Shown: positions 21,283 to 33,149 of the stretch, piece by piece
Layout of the letters: every line of letters begins with the position of its first letter
How positions within the stretch are numbered: the stretch's first letter is position 1
Notes under the pieces: generated by a model
The model's database searches: none
The model's input: the letters and a program-made list of their open reading frames with translations, nothing else
Told to the model about the DNA's origin: nothing
Translations under genes and position numbers: made by a program
Origin: Lunularia cruciata
Taxonomy: Eukaryota; Streptophyta; Marchantiopsida; Lunulariales; Lunulariaceae
Direction of reading: 5' to 3'
Assembly (NCBI GenBank): GCA_948567375.1
Contig: OX419761.1
Location: 60,735,089 to 60,799,088, forward strand
DNA length: 64,000 nucleotides

Positions 21283-22372
21283 AGGAGCAAGAGAGGAAAC
21301 TCTTGATTTTTGCTTGAGCTTGGACTGAGATAGAACTAGACTAAAGGAAAGTGGTGAAGGATTCAAGCTTACTTTGCTGAGGAGGTGGCAGGAAAGGAAG
21401 AAATATTGAGAGAAATCTGCTGGCTGAGCATGGCAAGAGGGGAGTGAAGGAAATTTCAAGAGAAAACTGCTGGCTGAGCATGGGAAGAGAGGGAGAATTT
21501 CAAGAGTTCTTTTGTTTAGCCTTGGCAAAGTCAGAGTGAGAAGAGAGGGAGAAATTTGAATTAGGTTGCCTTGGTCCTACACATTGGCTGGAGAAGGAGT
21601 TTGAGAGGTGGAGCTTGGCCTTGGGTAGGAGTTTAAACTTCAAGCATATGCTGTGAGTGTTGGCAGAAGTGAAGTTCTTATGAAGTTTCCAGAGGTGAAA
21701 TGCAAGAGTAGAGTGAACTTTTCATTGTAGAAGAGAACTATTGTGAGTGGTGGTAGAAATGAAGTTCTTATGATGTTTTCAGAGGTGGATAGTAGGAGTA
21801 GAGTGAAATTTTGAATGTAGAAGAGAACTATTATGAGTGTTGGAAAAAGTGAAGTTCTTATGAAGTTTTCCAGAGGTGGAGTGCACGAGTAGAGAAAAAA
21901 TTTGAATGTAGAAAGGACTGTTGTGAGTGTTGGCAGAAGTGAAATTCCTATGAATGATAAATTTGGAAGTGGATGTGTGTTATGAATTAGTGTTCAAGTC
22001 TGGTTAGAACATTCACTATTTCTGTAGAGACCACTTTAACTAATTTCCCAAACCTAAACCTCATAACCATAGCCGAGCTTGACAAGGAAATAGATCATGA
22101 TACCAACATAAATAAAAACCTTAAAACCATATAGCCGTGATAAGCCCGGTGCTGAGAAAGCCAAGAACAAACATAGAACCTTTGGAAATAGTTGACCTAA
22201 AGGGAAGTTACAACAACAAGTTCATACAGAGACAAATTCCTAACAATCCAAGAGTAGAAAGGAATGTCAGTCTATGGGAAAAATCCAAAAGAAAGACAGT
22301 AAGGACACAAGCAGCCATGTGGCCGACGCACTCTCAAAACCAAACATTCCCTACGACAGCATGTTCACACAC
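21283..22372. repeat. Purine-rich repeat region, right part, and unassigned DNA
   Basis: Directly after the outer LTR, the gagagaaat- and tttgcttgagcttgga-type sequence of 3001-5450 resumes, as expected for its insertion site. It contains the 90-bp tandem array at 21653. From about 21960 the composition changes to AT-rich, unassigned DNA. Near 22308-22350 one frame reads SSHVADALSKPNIPYDSMF, which resembles the end of a retroelement RNase H (ADALS motif) but is too short to classify. Confidence 0.5.
21653..21955. repeat. 90-bp tandem array, about 3.4 units
   Basis: Units start at 21653, 21743, 21833 and 21923 with gtgagtgttggcagaagtga or close variants. Each continues through gttcttatgaag, ccagaggtg, gagtagagtga and gtagaagagaacta. 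The constant 90-bp spacing is a multiple of three, but the frames contain stops, so no protein repeat is claimed. Confidence 0.85.
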
Positions 22373-23193
22373 AGTGGGACATGGACAAGATTTATGGGGC
22401 CTCCAAATGCCCTAGGCGTTACTCTAGTATAGTGGGTACCATTGAGTTAGATGACTTCATCCAGGAGTTTGATAGTTGGTGTGATCTATAGTAGATGCAA
22501 AACCTGACTTTGTTCACACCTTTCATGGCATGGGAGGGATTATTTTAGCACTTTTAAGGTCAGCCAATGGGCAACTACCATGAGTTCAAGACAGCTCACT
22601 TGGAGGAGATTGAGTTATGGAGACAATATTGGTCTCCAAACTATGTCTATATCACTTTAGGCTTGGTTGCTAGGGAAAGATTGGCTATACTCATGAGTTC
22701 TAACTTGAGTAGCATTGGTGGAGCTAATGGAGGTGCACTAGCTGGAGATAGTGCTACTACAAGTGGAGGTACCGCTACAAGAGGTGGTGAAGTCCTGAGG
22801 TTAAACCCCATGGTAGAGTTCTTCTAGCGTTTGAGGCAAAACTACCAAGGAGTGCGGACTAACAAGCTGAAGAGTTTGTAGGAAATCTAGCAAAAGGCTA
22901 GAGAGAGCCTATGCAAGGCAAACACTTGCATGAGACGGCTGATTGGTTTTACTCAAGGAGTTATTGAGGCCTTGGCAGTCCAATTTTGGTATGGGATACA
23001 AGACAAGGAGTTGTGACGTAGAGTTCGTGATGCTAAGTTGTTACAGGCTACTTTGCATACTTTGGTAGTGGTCTTTGGTTTAGCTAAGCATATTGAGATG
23101 AACATGGTAGAGGAGAGAATGGTGACATCTAGATTTGGTAAGGAGACCTCATCCACAATTGTGACTTCTTCTAGAGTGCAACAAAGTGCACTC
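22373..23193 (+). pseudogene. Fragment of family G gag
   Basis: Matches 9108-9925 of the G element, from gggacatggacaagattta to ctagagtgcaacaaagtgca. It has the same landmarks: IELDDFIQEFDSW, YHEFKTAHLEEIELWRQYW and the Gly/Ala-rich GALAGDSATTSGG segment. It is cut at both ends, breaking off on the right exactly where family L sequence begins. Several stops are present. This second G insertion is independent of the one at 7154. Confidence 0.8.
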
Positions 23194-23930
23194 TAGAAGG
23201 AGGATAAGAAGATGAAGCCTCCTATGTCTCTGGTGGACATCAAATCCAAAGTGAATGATCTGATCCAAGCCGAGGTGGGCAAACCCAAAGAACCTTGAGT
23301 TAAGACCACTAGTACTCCGGTCATCCTCTTGAAGCACCCCAAAGTCTAATTTGAATGGGAAGAGACTTTGGACCCAAAGACAAAGGTGAAGAAGGTGAAG
23401 TGGGAAGATTCCCTCAATAGAATTGGCATTAGAATAGAATACAATAGAATTCCCTCAATTGTGGTAGATTTGGCATCTATGAGTGCTAACATCACATTTA
23501 AGAAATTGTGCGATGACAACAAGCTGTACAAAAAGCAGCTGAATTCAACCCTCAAGAAAGTAGGGCAATGACCAAGAAAGACTTGCCCGCAATTTATCGT
23601 ATTGAACAAGAAGATTTGGGATCTCCTAGAGTAGACATAGAGATTGCAGGCTACATGATCACATCCATACCCATTGATTTGGAGTCGGGTATGAATGTCA
23701 TGACAAGAGACAATGCACATTGCTTGGGGTATACTACGTTTGAACCAACATCCCAAATTCTAAAATTTGCAGATCAAACTAGGAGGCGGCCTTTGGGCAT
23801 GCTGTCAAATATTATTATTATCATTGGAAGGATGCCCTTCAAGTTAAACTACATTGTTTGTGACCAATAACCAAAATTGGTTACCCGCTCTTGATCTGAA
23901 GACCCTGGTTGTAAAGCAGTTAGGTTATTG
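23194..23930 (+). pseudogene. Family L gag end and protease, fragment
   Basis: Begins mid-gene (KDEASYVSGGHQIQSE-like reading) and matches 30570-31270 of the fuller L element. The open piece 23568-23870 holds the aspartic-protease region: ITSIPIDLESGMNVM (DLGS-type active site, here DLES), then PLGMLSNIIIIIGRMPFKLNY. Athila/Tat proteases characteristically use a DLG-type motif instead of DSGA. Closed by a TAA at 23868 and further stops. Confidence 0.7.
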
Positions 23931-23968
23931 TGGATTGGCACTAGCAAAAGCTAAGGTTCAAGGACATC

Positions 23969-24520
23969 TTGTCTGAAGATCAGAAGTTGGTGATAGTAAG
24001 TTGGACAAAAGTTTCCCATCTTGGAGAAACTGCTTCATCAGAAGATGAAGATGAATCCAAAGATTCATCGTCTTTGTCTTCAGATGATTCCAAAGATGAA
24101 GTCCAAGTCAATTACTTGGAATGCTACGAGGTAGAAGGCAAAGACGAAGACCCATACAACATTGCCTTGGGTGAAACAACTTGGAGGAAGGAGGTTTGAT
24201 TGCAGTTTGACTTAGGTTAAGCCAAGTCAGTCACATAGAAGGAGTCATTAACCCTGATGACTGTCAAGATGTCATCTTGACTAAAGGTAAAATTTTGAAA
24301 ATTTCAAAAACAATCACCTCAAACGAGTTGGCAAGATACACTGCCCTATTTATAGAATACCAGGATGTATTTGCCTGGTATATTGATCAAATGCCCGGTA
24401 TTTTACAAGAGTTTGGAGAACACTAGATTGATCCGGTTGAAGATGCAATTCTGGTTTGGCAAAGCCAATACCGCTTGAACCCAAAGTACTTGCTCTTGGT
24501 AAAAGATAAAATTGACAAGT
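23969..24520 (+). pseudogene. Family L acidic pol linker, fragment
   Basis: Open for 76 codons with Ser/Asp/Glu-rich sequence (SSEDEDESKDSSSLSSDDSK), then VQVNYLECYEVEGKDEDPYNIALG. The same segment recurs at 31296-31553 and on minus at 46392-46631, so it is a constant part of the family L polyprotein between protease and reverse transcriptase. Reading continues with gaps to LFIEYQDVFAW, the usual entrance to gypsy reverse transcriptases. Confidence 0.65.
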
Positions 24521-25075
24521 AATTAAGGGCCAGAATAATCTTTTCTATCTTAAGTAGTGAGTGGATCTTCCCCATTGTCATTGTTCCAAAGAAGAAGACT
24601 GGGAAGATTCAAGTATGCCAAGATTTTTGGAAGTTTAATGCAATAATCATAATCTCTTGCCTTTTATAGATACAATCTTGGACCAAGTAGTTGGTCATCC
24701 TTGCTACAGTTTTCTTGATGGATTTTAGGGTATAATCAAGTATCCATCAGAGAAGAAGATAAGGACAAAACAACATTCACTACCAATTGGAGCACTTTTG
24801 CTTACAATCAAATCCCTTTTGGGTTGTGTAATGCTCCCGCTACTTTCAAGCAGATGATGAATGCAATATTCAAAGATTTTTTATGCAAATTTGTGGAAGT
24901 CTTCATTGATGATTTTTCTGTGTTTAGGCAAAGAGAAGTACATTTGGATTACCTTTGCAAAACTTTTGAAAGGTGTCGTTTTGCCAGTTTGTCATTACAC
25001 TCAAGGAAATCCTTCTTTGCAATGAAGGAGTGAATTCTTCTATGGCATTGGGTGTCAAGCTAAGGTATTGAAGTC
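24521..25075 (+). pseudogene. pol: Family L reverse transcriptase, fragment
   Basis: Degraded RT with frameshifts. Recognisable motifs are IVPKKKTGKIQVCQDF, PFGLCNAPATFKQMM and VEVFIDDFSVF (catalytic FIDD near 24903-24914), followed by HLDYLCKTFERC. The FIDDF-S-VF form and the ATFxxxM motif place it in the Athila/Tat group. It reads into a TGA at 25031. Confidence 0.8.
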
Positions 25076-25808
25076 AATGTTGAGAAGGTAAAAGTCATCT
25101 CAACTTTGGAATCCCCTCAAAAAATCCAAGAGATAAGAGCCTTCTTGGGACATGTTGGATACTGTAGAAGCTTTGTATCAAACTATGCGGTGCTTGCTGC
25201 ACCCTTTACAAAGCTTCTAAAGAAGTCCAAAGACTACTTGTAGGAAGCAGAACAAGAAGAAGCTTTCTAAGTATTGAAGAAGAAATTAGTTGAACCACCA
25301 GTTATGAGATGTCCCTTTTCATGTGTATGTGGACACTTTGTCCATGGCAATTGGAGTTTTCTTAAGTCAAAAGGACAAGAAGAAGAAAGAATACCCAATT
25401 TATTATGCTAGTTGATAGCTTTCACTTTTAGAAAAGGATTATTTGATGACTGAAAGAGAAGCATTCAAAATGGTGTATGCTTGCAAGAAGTTTTGCCACT
25501 ACATGTTGGGACATAAGTTTGTCTTTTATGTTGACCATTATGCATTGCAACATCTGGTCAAGAAGGTGGATTTGTCTGGGTGAATTGCAAGATGAATCTT
25601 GTTGTTACAAGAATTCCCGTACATTGTACAAGTAAGGAAGGGAACTTTGCATTCAAATGATGACTTCCTATCTAGGTTGGAAACTCAAGACCAAGACTTG
25701 GAAGTCAATGATCAATTTCTTGATGAAGAGTTATACCATTTAATGGCAATGCAAAGTATGAGGTATGTGGTAGAATATCATTATCTACATACTTGCCGTT
25801 GTTCTTAG
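25076..25808 (+). pseudogene. pol: Family L RT thumb and RNase H, fragment
   Basis: IRAFLGHVGYCRSFVSNYAVLAAPFTKLLKKS is readable through small lesions. RNase H motifs follow: HVYVDTLSMAIGVFLSQKD, TEREAFKMVYACKKFCHYM and FVFYVDHYALQHLVKKVD. The piece 25599-25808 continues EFPYIVQVRKGTLHSNDDFLSRL, the end of RNase H. Numerous stops. Confidence 0.75.
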
Positions 25809-26238
25809 GGGCTGGACCCGGAGCAAAGTGTAGTCTTCCTCAGGAAGATGGGACCGTACCAACTAAAACACAACATTTTATTTAAGATGGGTGAAGACAA
25901 ATTTCTTTGGAGATACTTGGAAGCATACAAAGTTGGAGGAGTAATTGAGTCCTTACACTCTGAAGCATTAGGAGGATACTATGCCTTGAAGAATATTGTA
26001 AAGAAGATCCTTTCAGTAGGGTATTGGTGGCCTACAATGTATAAGGATACTCACGCATACATACAAAGTTGTGATGCCTACCAACAAATAGGAAAAGCAA
26101 TGGTTACTTCCTAGTGGCCTTTGAGACCAATTTTTCCGTTGGCTCCATTTGAGAAATGAGGTATTGATTTTCTGGTCCAATTCAACTAGTGACCCAAGTC
26201 ATAGGGAAGAGATACATCTTGGTGTGCATTGATTATGT
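25809..26238 (+). pseudogene. pol: Family L integrase, truncated by the next element
   Basis: Open piece 25848-26114 holds the zinc-binding region: LHSEALGGYYALKN, then CDAYQQIGK, in which the second Cys is Tyr. The core begins GIDFLVQFN near 26161, with the first catalytic Asp. The reading stops at 26238, where the 5' LTR of the next L element starts. The remaining two thirds of the integrase are missing, and they do not reappear after 38193. Confidence 0.75.
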
Positions 26239-28284
26239 TTTGGTACCCACATTTTTTATTTTGGACAAGTTTTAACAAAGAAATGTATTATTGAACCCAA
26301 ATGGAGAATAAATGATGAAAAGTTTGTATTTTGATAAAACCCAAAGAAGTCAACTTCATGTTGGAGGAAGAAGTACTTGGATTGGATTAAACTTGAAGAA
26401 GCTTACTTCATGTCAGAGGAGGAAAAACTCGGATGAAAAGCTAAAAGAAGGCAGCTCAGAAGGAGGAATGGAAGTTGTAGGTCAGGATTCTTGTGGGCAA
26501 GGATGGAGATGGAAGCCAAAGAAATTTGGATTGAGGAGGTTCTTTAGAGTAAGCACTTTGAAGTGATGAGGGAGGATCTCATAAAGATTTGAGAGGAGGC
26601 AAAGGAGATGACCGCATTAGTTGCAATGTTGAAGGGGGAAATTGTAGATGCCCAAGTAGAGTTAATCCATTTGAAAGCAAGTAGAGCGATGATGGAGCAT
26701 GAGTTGGAAAGTCTCAAGAAGAAGGCCACTGAGGAAGATCAAGTTTTAGGGTTAATTGGAGGCCATTGAGAAAGATCAAGCTAGGCAGTGAGAGTTAGCA
26801 GAGCGCAATAGGGAAGAAGATTGATTGTGCGGATAGGTGCGGGTAGCAAAGGAGCAAATCTTTGTGAATAGGAGAGAGGAGGCATTTGAAGGTTGAATTT
26901 GAAGATGAGCTCTAGATGTATCGTAATGGATTGGAGGAAAAAAGGAAGAAGCAGAAGCTCACAAATGTAGGAGAAGTCAATGTGGTAGTCAATGAAATCA
27001 AGGCAATGTAGAGCACGGAAGTTGAAGGTAAACTTGAGGAAGCAAGATTGCATGAGCTGAAATTATTGGTGGAGGAGACACGCAAGAGAAAGGCAAAGGA
27101 CACGAAGTTGAATAATTTATTAATTTGTCTGTAAGAACATGTAGATAGGAAGATGTTAGAGGTAGGAGACAATATGTGTCTCATACTGGATCTTGTTAGG
27201 ACAGAGTTAGACAAACTTCCTAGTGAAGTACAAGAAGTAAGAAGACCCAATGTTGTAGAAGTAGGAGTATAGGTATCTTCAAAGTTGACATCTGAGACAT
27301 TAGAGAAGAATAGGTCGGGAGATAAAGAGTTAGAAAGATTACCCAAGATCTCAATTATAGTTTGTAGTGAAGAAATTGTAGAAATAGAAGAGTTAGGAGT
27401 AGGATTATATAGACCCAAGGATGGTGAGATTATTGAGAGATCATTGGGTTTGGGAGCCAAAGTCAGGGTTGACATCAGATCAGAGTAGTAATAGTTTTGA
27501 GATTTGAAGAGGCAGATATGAAGAGGTGCATTGTCAGTTTGGATTTGAAGGTAGGAAAAGTTGTTATAGAATGGTATAGTTGTTAGTAACTATCAATTGT
27601 TCTACTATTTAAGAGAGGCATTTGTAGTCATATGTTGTTCAATATTCATACTTTTGAAGATAGATAAAGCAAAGTGTTGATTTCAATTCTCGTCACTTGA
27701 GCTTAATTCTGGGTATCAACTCTATGTGTGTGTGTTTGTGAGTGTATGGAGAATTTTGAAGTGCAAATCAGTGTTTTTGTTGGATGTTAGAATCCGTAGC
27801 CTGATCTTCATTTTGTGTGTTTGATTGTGAGTGAAGTACAATTGGAGCAATGCCTTGACAGATCTGAGAGGAATTGTAGTATTGGTAGTATTTTGCATTT
27901 GAAAGTGCAACACTGAGTTGATGTGAAGCTATTTTGATTGAGGAAGTTGTGCCTTCAATGGAGGGATGGAATAAAATTCTAAGGTGAAGTCATTTTGCAG
28001 TGAAGTGCTGCCTTTGGGAGAATCCGAATCATCACAATCAAGATTTGTTTGGACAGAATTGGCTATGTTGTGATTATGGGTGTGAATTCATGACAAGCTG
28101 TCAAGATTGTGAGCTTGTTACTCTCTTTTGGGTGTAGTTGCTACTTGAGAGATTAAAGACAAAACCAAGAAGAACTACATTGTGACATTTGACTTTGTAT
28201 TTGACCAATTTTGAATTGTATCTTTATAGGAACAAACTTTACTTACCTGATTACCACAAAAGTGATATTTGCCAGGTTGTCACA
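26239..28284 (+). repeat. 5' LTR of the L element, chimeric short form
   Basis: Starts TTTGGTACCCACATTTTTTA and ends CAGGTTGTCACA. Up to about 26498 it matches the short-class LTRs (minus copies 59535-61432 and 1130-2995). From about 26502 it matches the coiled-coil part of the long class at 36455 onward. About 1.7 kb of the long LTR is missing at that join. The surviving ORF piece at 27285-27488 encodes the ETLEKNRSGDKELERLP tail. TATA-like box at 27605. Confidence 0.8.
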
Positions 28285-28290
28285 TGATTT

Positions 28291-28310
28291 TTGGCGCTGC
28301 TACTATGGAT
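28291..28310 (+). promoter_or_regulatory. Primer-binding site, tRNA-Asp type
   Basis: Six bases after the LTR end stands ttggcgctgctactatggat. It resembles the tRNA-Asp-complementary primer site of Athila elements (TGGCGCC core followed by a GGGGA-like end), with changes. The copy after the LTR at 50421 has ttggtgctgctaccaaggat at the same distance. Confidence 0.6.
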
Positions 28311-28323
28311 ACAAATCTCGGAA

Positions 28324-30131
28324 ATGGAAGAATACGAAGCCAATCTTGAAACTAGGTGTAAAAGCAATATGAATGTCTGCATGGAGAGAACAACGGCCAG
28401 AGAGAGTTTGAAGACAAATGCTGCATCATGAAGAAGAAGAACGCTTGAAGATCCAATCCACTTTTGATGAAGCCAAATGGGAGGTGTTGGACTTCTAACT
28501 TCTTCACAAAGTTCAAGAAGCCTTGCAAGAACTCAAACAAAAGAAACATGAAGGGGGTTGCAAGGCTACTTCTTGTCTCCCTCTTCCAAGAAGAAGAAAG
28601 ACTCAAGCGGGCAGACATATTCATTATGATCTAGTACACCGACTTCCCCTAAAGCTGTAAAGGAAGTCAAATTTATTAAGAAGTTTTTTTGCAAAAAGAC
28701 AACAAAAACACTAACAAAAGAAGAGTGTGAACATCTTCTATGTACAATCCTTTGATTGTCTTGATAGAATTTTGAAGAACACTTTGAAGGTGTTGAACCT
28801 CTTTCTGCTATTTAGGGTGAAGTCAACACAAAAAGAGAAGGAGAAATTGTAGAAGAAGACCCAAATTTGAACTTGACTAATTGGAATCCCTGGGCTGTCA
28901 ACACGGTGTCAATACCAGCCAGTCCCTTGGCCCCATCAAGTTCAAAAGTACCACTGCCGATCTCGTAGAATCAAACAATGACTTTGTTACCTATCATTAG
29001 ACATGCCTATCAGAATTATAGGGGGACAGAACAAGACAAAAATCCTGATTATCCTGATTATTAATCAAAATCATCTCCTTTGCCAACAAGGAACATGACT
29101 CTGCAGATCTTCTATGAATTTTTCCAAGTTTGCTCCAAAAGAAAGCCCGGAGTTGGTACACCCACGTAACCCAAAAAGGGTTCACACTAGTCAATTGGGC
29201 AGACTTGTGAAATGGCTTATTGGAACAATTCTAGGAAGTTGATTATGATACAAGTGTCTTTGCGGCACTCAATGATTTAGACCAAGGGAAAAGGAAAAGT
29301 TGAGAGACTACTCCAAGCGGTTCATGGCCCTATTGAACCAAGTTCCAAGACAATCCCATGTGGTGGGTTACTCCGATGCCCAAGCCATTACCTGGTTACT
29401 TGGTGGACTCTCACCAGAGATTTGTATCTTTGCCAAGGAGAGGAATGTAACTTCCTTGGACAAGGTTTCAAACATATTGCCTGATATTAGGCAGCTCACT
29501 CTCACTTGTCTAGCAACCAAAGAAATTGGGAGAAGAAAGGCAGGAAGCCGAGAAGGAGAGCTTCTTGCAGCACATCCCTTTCTTTGGAGGAATCCTCCAC
29601 ATCTTCAAGTTCTTCTTTGGAATCCAAAGAAGAATCAAAGCCAAGGAGAATATGAAGATGCAGAGGAAAGAAACCAGTAACACCGCCAGCAAAGAATGTA
29701 TCTCAGGTGGATCAGAAGCTAGAGACTCTTATTAAAGAGTTTGCAAATTTCAAGATCTAGATGATTGGAGCTAAGGACCAAAGAAAGCCTCTGTCATTTG
29801 GCCGACCAAATGTATGGTGCACTATGTGTGGTAAATCCAGCCATGCTAATATAGAGTGTTTGACACGCAATGCATTTCTAGTGCAACAAATTGATTGGGT
29901 TCTTGGTTGGGACCAAAGTGAGGAAGATGAGGCTGTGTACCAAACCCAAGAGGTGCAGCCTCAAGCAAGCACATCGTATCAAGGTCTGAGGTATGGACCA
30001 AGGGAGTTTAACAATAATTCTCCTCCACAAAGACCACCGATGGGCAGCCAAAATAGGCCTCAAAATGTTGCATTGGGTTATAATTGTGGCTCGAAGGACA
30101 TTGGTCTCCAAATTTTCTGGAGCTAAGATGG
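28324..30131 (+). pseudogene. gag: Family L gag, degenerate
   Basis: Starts near MEEYEANLETRCKSNMNV and is readable through many stops and frameshifts. The capsid core is clearest at 29230-29680: YDTSVFAALNDL, RDYSKRFMALLNQVPRQ, ITWLLGGLSPEICIFAKERN. The 121-codon piece 29761-30126 has VWCTMCGKSSHANIECL, a CCHC knuckle (C-x2-C-x4-H-x4-C), and then LGYNCGS, where a second knuckle has lost its first Cys. Structural protein of the particle. The parallel copy at 50422-52433 keeps the second knuckle better. Confidence 0.7.
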
Positions 30132-30199
30132 CAAATTGGGTACGTTCTACTCTATGGGAATTGTAAGGGATCAGGGCATACAGGAAACTAGTGCCCACA

Positions 30200-31275
30200 A
30201 CCACCAAACCTGAAGCCACCTGTAAAATATGTACAGACCCCCGCTGAGCGTGCTGCGCTCCAAGCAAAAGGGGATACAAATGTAAATTGTATAACATTGG
30301 AGGATGAGAGGCCTCAAGAAAGGAGTCTCGCTTCAGAAGTAGAATGGCCAGACCTCAAAATTTTGAAGGTTGAGACACGCACGAGTAAGAAGAAGCGTGA
30401 TCCCAAAGAAGTGAGTACTACTTTGTCTTCATGAAAGGCAAAGAGGTTGCAGCCAAAAGCAATCCTTTCTACCAAGGAAGAAAAGATTCTAGCAAAAGCT
30501 AAAGCTAAAGCCTTGTAAAAAGAAATCAAGGAAGCAGTACTCAAAACGTGGGAGATGAGTTTGGAGGACACAAAGATGAAGCCTCCTATTTTTCTGGCAG
30601 ATATCCGGTCTGAAGTAATGGACTTGATCCAAGCTGAAGTTTGTCAACCCGAATAACATCAGGTCAAGGTCATTTACACTCCAATCACCATCTTAAAGCA
30701 CCCTAAAGTCCGATTTGAACAAGGGTAGACTTTGGACCCAAAGACAAAGGCAAAGAAGGTCAAGTTGGGAAGAGTCACGCAGTATGATATTGTGGCTAAT
30801 TTGGCATCTATGAATGCTAATGTCACATTTAAGCAATTGTGGGAGGACCACAAGCTGTACAAGAGGCTGTTGAGTTCAGCCCTCAAGAAAGTAAGTGTGA
30901 TGACCAAGAAAGACTTGCTCCCAATTTATCATATTGAACAAGAAGATTTGGGATCTTCCATAGTAGATGCGGAGATCATAGGTTGCATGATCACATCCAT
31001 ACCCATTGATTTGAGGTTGGGTGTGAATGTCATGACAAAAGACATTGCACATTAATTGGGGTATACAACGTTTGAACCAACACCCCAAATTTTGAAATTT
31101 GTAGATCAAACCACGAGATGGCCTTTGGGCATGCTGTCAAATATCACTATGATCATTGGAGGGATGCCCTTCATGTTAGATTATGTTGTGTTGTGACCAG
31201 TAACTGGTTACCCTCTCTTGATTGGAAGACCCTAGTTATACAGTGCCCTAGTTATTGTGGATTGGCACTAGCAAA
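30200..31275 (+). pseudogene. Family L gag-pol junction and protease
   Basis: 30200-30700 encodes a Lys/Glu-rich linker (LAKAKAKAL-like, TKMKPPIFLADIRSEV). The open piece 30732-31055 leads to ITSIPIDLRLGVNVMTKD, where the active-site DLGS has become DLRL and is probably dead. PLGMLSNITMIIGGMPFML and GYPLLIGRP follow, the C-terminal half of the protease. Stops near 31054 and in the flap region. Confidence 0.65.
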
Positions 31276-31295
31276 AGTTACGGTTTAAGGACATT

Positions 31296-31553
31296 TTGTC
31301 CGAAGATCAGAAGTTGGTGATTGTGAGTTGGACAAAGGTTCCTCACCTTGGGGAAAGAACTTCATCAGAAGATGAAGATGAATCCAAAGATTCATTGTCT
31401 TTGTCTTCAAAAGACTCTGAAGATGAAGTCCAAGTCAATTACTTGGAATGCTATGAGGTAGAGGTCAAAGACAAAGACCCATACGACATTGCCTTGGGTG
31501 AACATGACTTGGAGGAAGGGGGTTTGACTGCAATATGTCTTGGATTAAGCTGA
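31296..31553 (+). pseudogene. Family L acidic pol linker
   Basis: 85-codon open stretch starting MSEDQKLVIVSWTKVPHL, followed by a run of Ser, Asp and Glu, then VQVNYLECYEVEVKDKDPYD. It separates protease from reverse transcriptase in all three family L pol copies of the window. Unrecognised beyond its acidic character; it may be a flexible spacer. Confidence 0.6.
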
Positions 31554-31619
31554 GTAAGGCATGTAGAAGGAGTCATCAACCCCAATGACTGTCAAGTTGT
31601 GGTCTTGACCAAAGGAAAA

Positions 31620-32633
31620 TTTTTGAAAATTTTGAAGACAGTCACTTTGGAGGAGTTGGCAGGATACACTACCTTGTTTATAGAATTCCAAGATGTATTT
31701 TGATCTGATCTATTGATGAAATGCCGGGTATTCCACCAGAATTTGGAGAACACCAGATTGATCTAGTTGAAGGTGCAGTCCCGGTTTGGCAAAGATAATA
31801 CCGACTGAACTTGAAGTACTCACTCTTGGTGAAAGATAAAATTGATAAGTACTTAGAGTGGGAATAATCTTTCTTGTCTTGAGAAATGAGTGGTTTTCCC
31901 TCATAGTCATCGTTCCAAAGAAAAAGATTGGGAAGATTTGAGTGTGCCAAGATTTTTGCAAGTTGAATGTAGTGACAAGGAAGGATCATCATCCTCTGCC
32001 TTTTACCAATACAATTTTAGACCAAGTAGTTGGTCACCCTTCTTACCATTTTCTTGATGGATTTCTAGGGTACAATCAAGTATCTATCCAAGAGGAGGAC
32101 AAGGATAAAACTACATTCACTACCAATTGGGTCACTTTTGCTTACAATCAAATGCCCTTTGGGTTGTGCAATACTCCCGCTACTTTCTAGCGGATGATGA
32201 ATGCAATCTTCAAGGATTTTCTGCACAAACTTGTGGAAGTCTTCATTGATGATTTTGTGTGTTTGGGCAAAGAGATGTACATTTGGATTACCTTTGCCAA
32301 ACTTTTGAAAGGTGTCATTTTCTTGGTTTGTCATTACACCTGGAAAAATCCTTCTTTGCAATGAAGGAGGGAATTCTTCTGGGGCATTGGGTGTCAAGCT
32401 AAGGTATTGAAGTGGATGTTGAGAAGGTCAAAGTTATCTCAGCTTTGGAATCCCCAAAAAGCATCGAGGAGCTGAGAGCCTTCTTAGGACATGTCGGATA
32501 CTACAGACGCTTTGTTTCAAACTATGTGGTGCTTGGAGCATCCCGTACAAAGCTGTTGAAGAAGTCCAAAGACTACTTGTGGGAAGCCAAACAAGAAGAA
32601 GCTTTCCAAAGTATTGAAAAAGAAATTGGTTGA
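31620..32633 (+). pseudogene. pol: Family L reverse transcriptase
   Basis: The fingers are broken, but VCQDFCKLNVVTRKDHHPLPF is readable from about 31942. Then come FLDGFLGYNQVSIQEEDKDK (first catalytic Asp) and MPFGLCNTPATF with a TAG in place of the next codon. VEVFIDDF follows (FIDD at 32242-32253) with a frameshift just after it. The open piece 32412-32633 carries the thumb: ELRAFLGHVGYYRRFVSNY. The DGFxGYNQ wording is typical of Athila/Tat. Confidence 0.82.
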
Positions 32634-33110
32634 AGCACCAATTATGAGGGCCCCAAATTGGGATGCCCCTTTTCATGTGTATGTGGACACTTCATCCATG
32701 GCAATTGGAGTCGTCTTAAGTCAGAAGGATGAGAAGAAGAAGGCCTATCCAGTTTATTATGCCACCCGACAACTTTCAGTTTCAGAAAAAAATTATTCGA
32801 CTACTGAAAGAGAAGCACTCGGAATGGTGTATGCCTGCAAGAAATTTTGCCACTACCTACTAGGATACAAGTTTGTCTTCTATGTTGAACATTACTCATT
32901 GCAACACTTGGTCTAGAAGGCAGAATTGTCTAGGCAAACTGAAAGATGGATCTTGTTGTTACAAGAGTTCACATACACTGTACAAGTAAGGAAGGGAGCT
33001 TCATAGTCAATTGCGGACTTCCTATCCAGGTTAGAAACTCAGGACCAAGACTTGGAAGTTGATGATTGGTTCCTTGATGAAGAATTGTATCACCTAATGG
33101 TTGTTTGAAT
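32614..33110 (+). pseudogene. pol: Family L RNase H
   Basis: Open for 100 codons from 32614. It contains HVYVDTSSMAIGVVLSQKD (catalytic Asp), STTEREALGMVYACKKFCHYL (Glu) and FVFYVEHYSLQHLV, where the third catalytic Asp of the DH motif is Glu. A TAG at 32914-32916 ends it. The reading continues ERWILLLQEFTYTVQVRKGA and ADFLSRLETQDQ. It overlaps the RT thumb frame slightly because of a frameshift. Confidence 0.8.
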
Positions 33111-33149
33111 ATGAAGTATGCGGCCAAATATCACTATCTGCATACTTGT

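Noticed and set aside
26912-27475. 187-codon open frame on minus
   Set aside because: Antisense of the coiled-coil and TLEKSG region. Similar antisense frames at 16544-17041, 19947-20468 and 36830-37273 follow from codon bias of the sense ORF.
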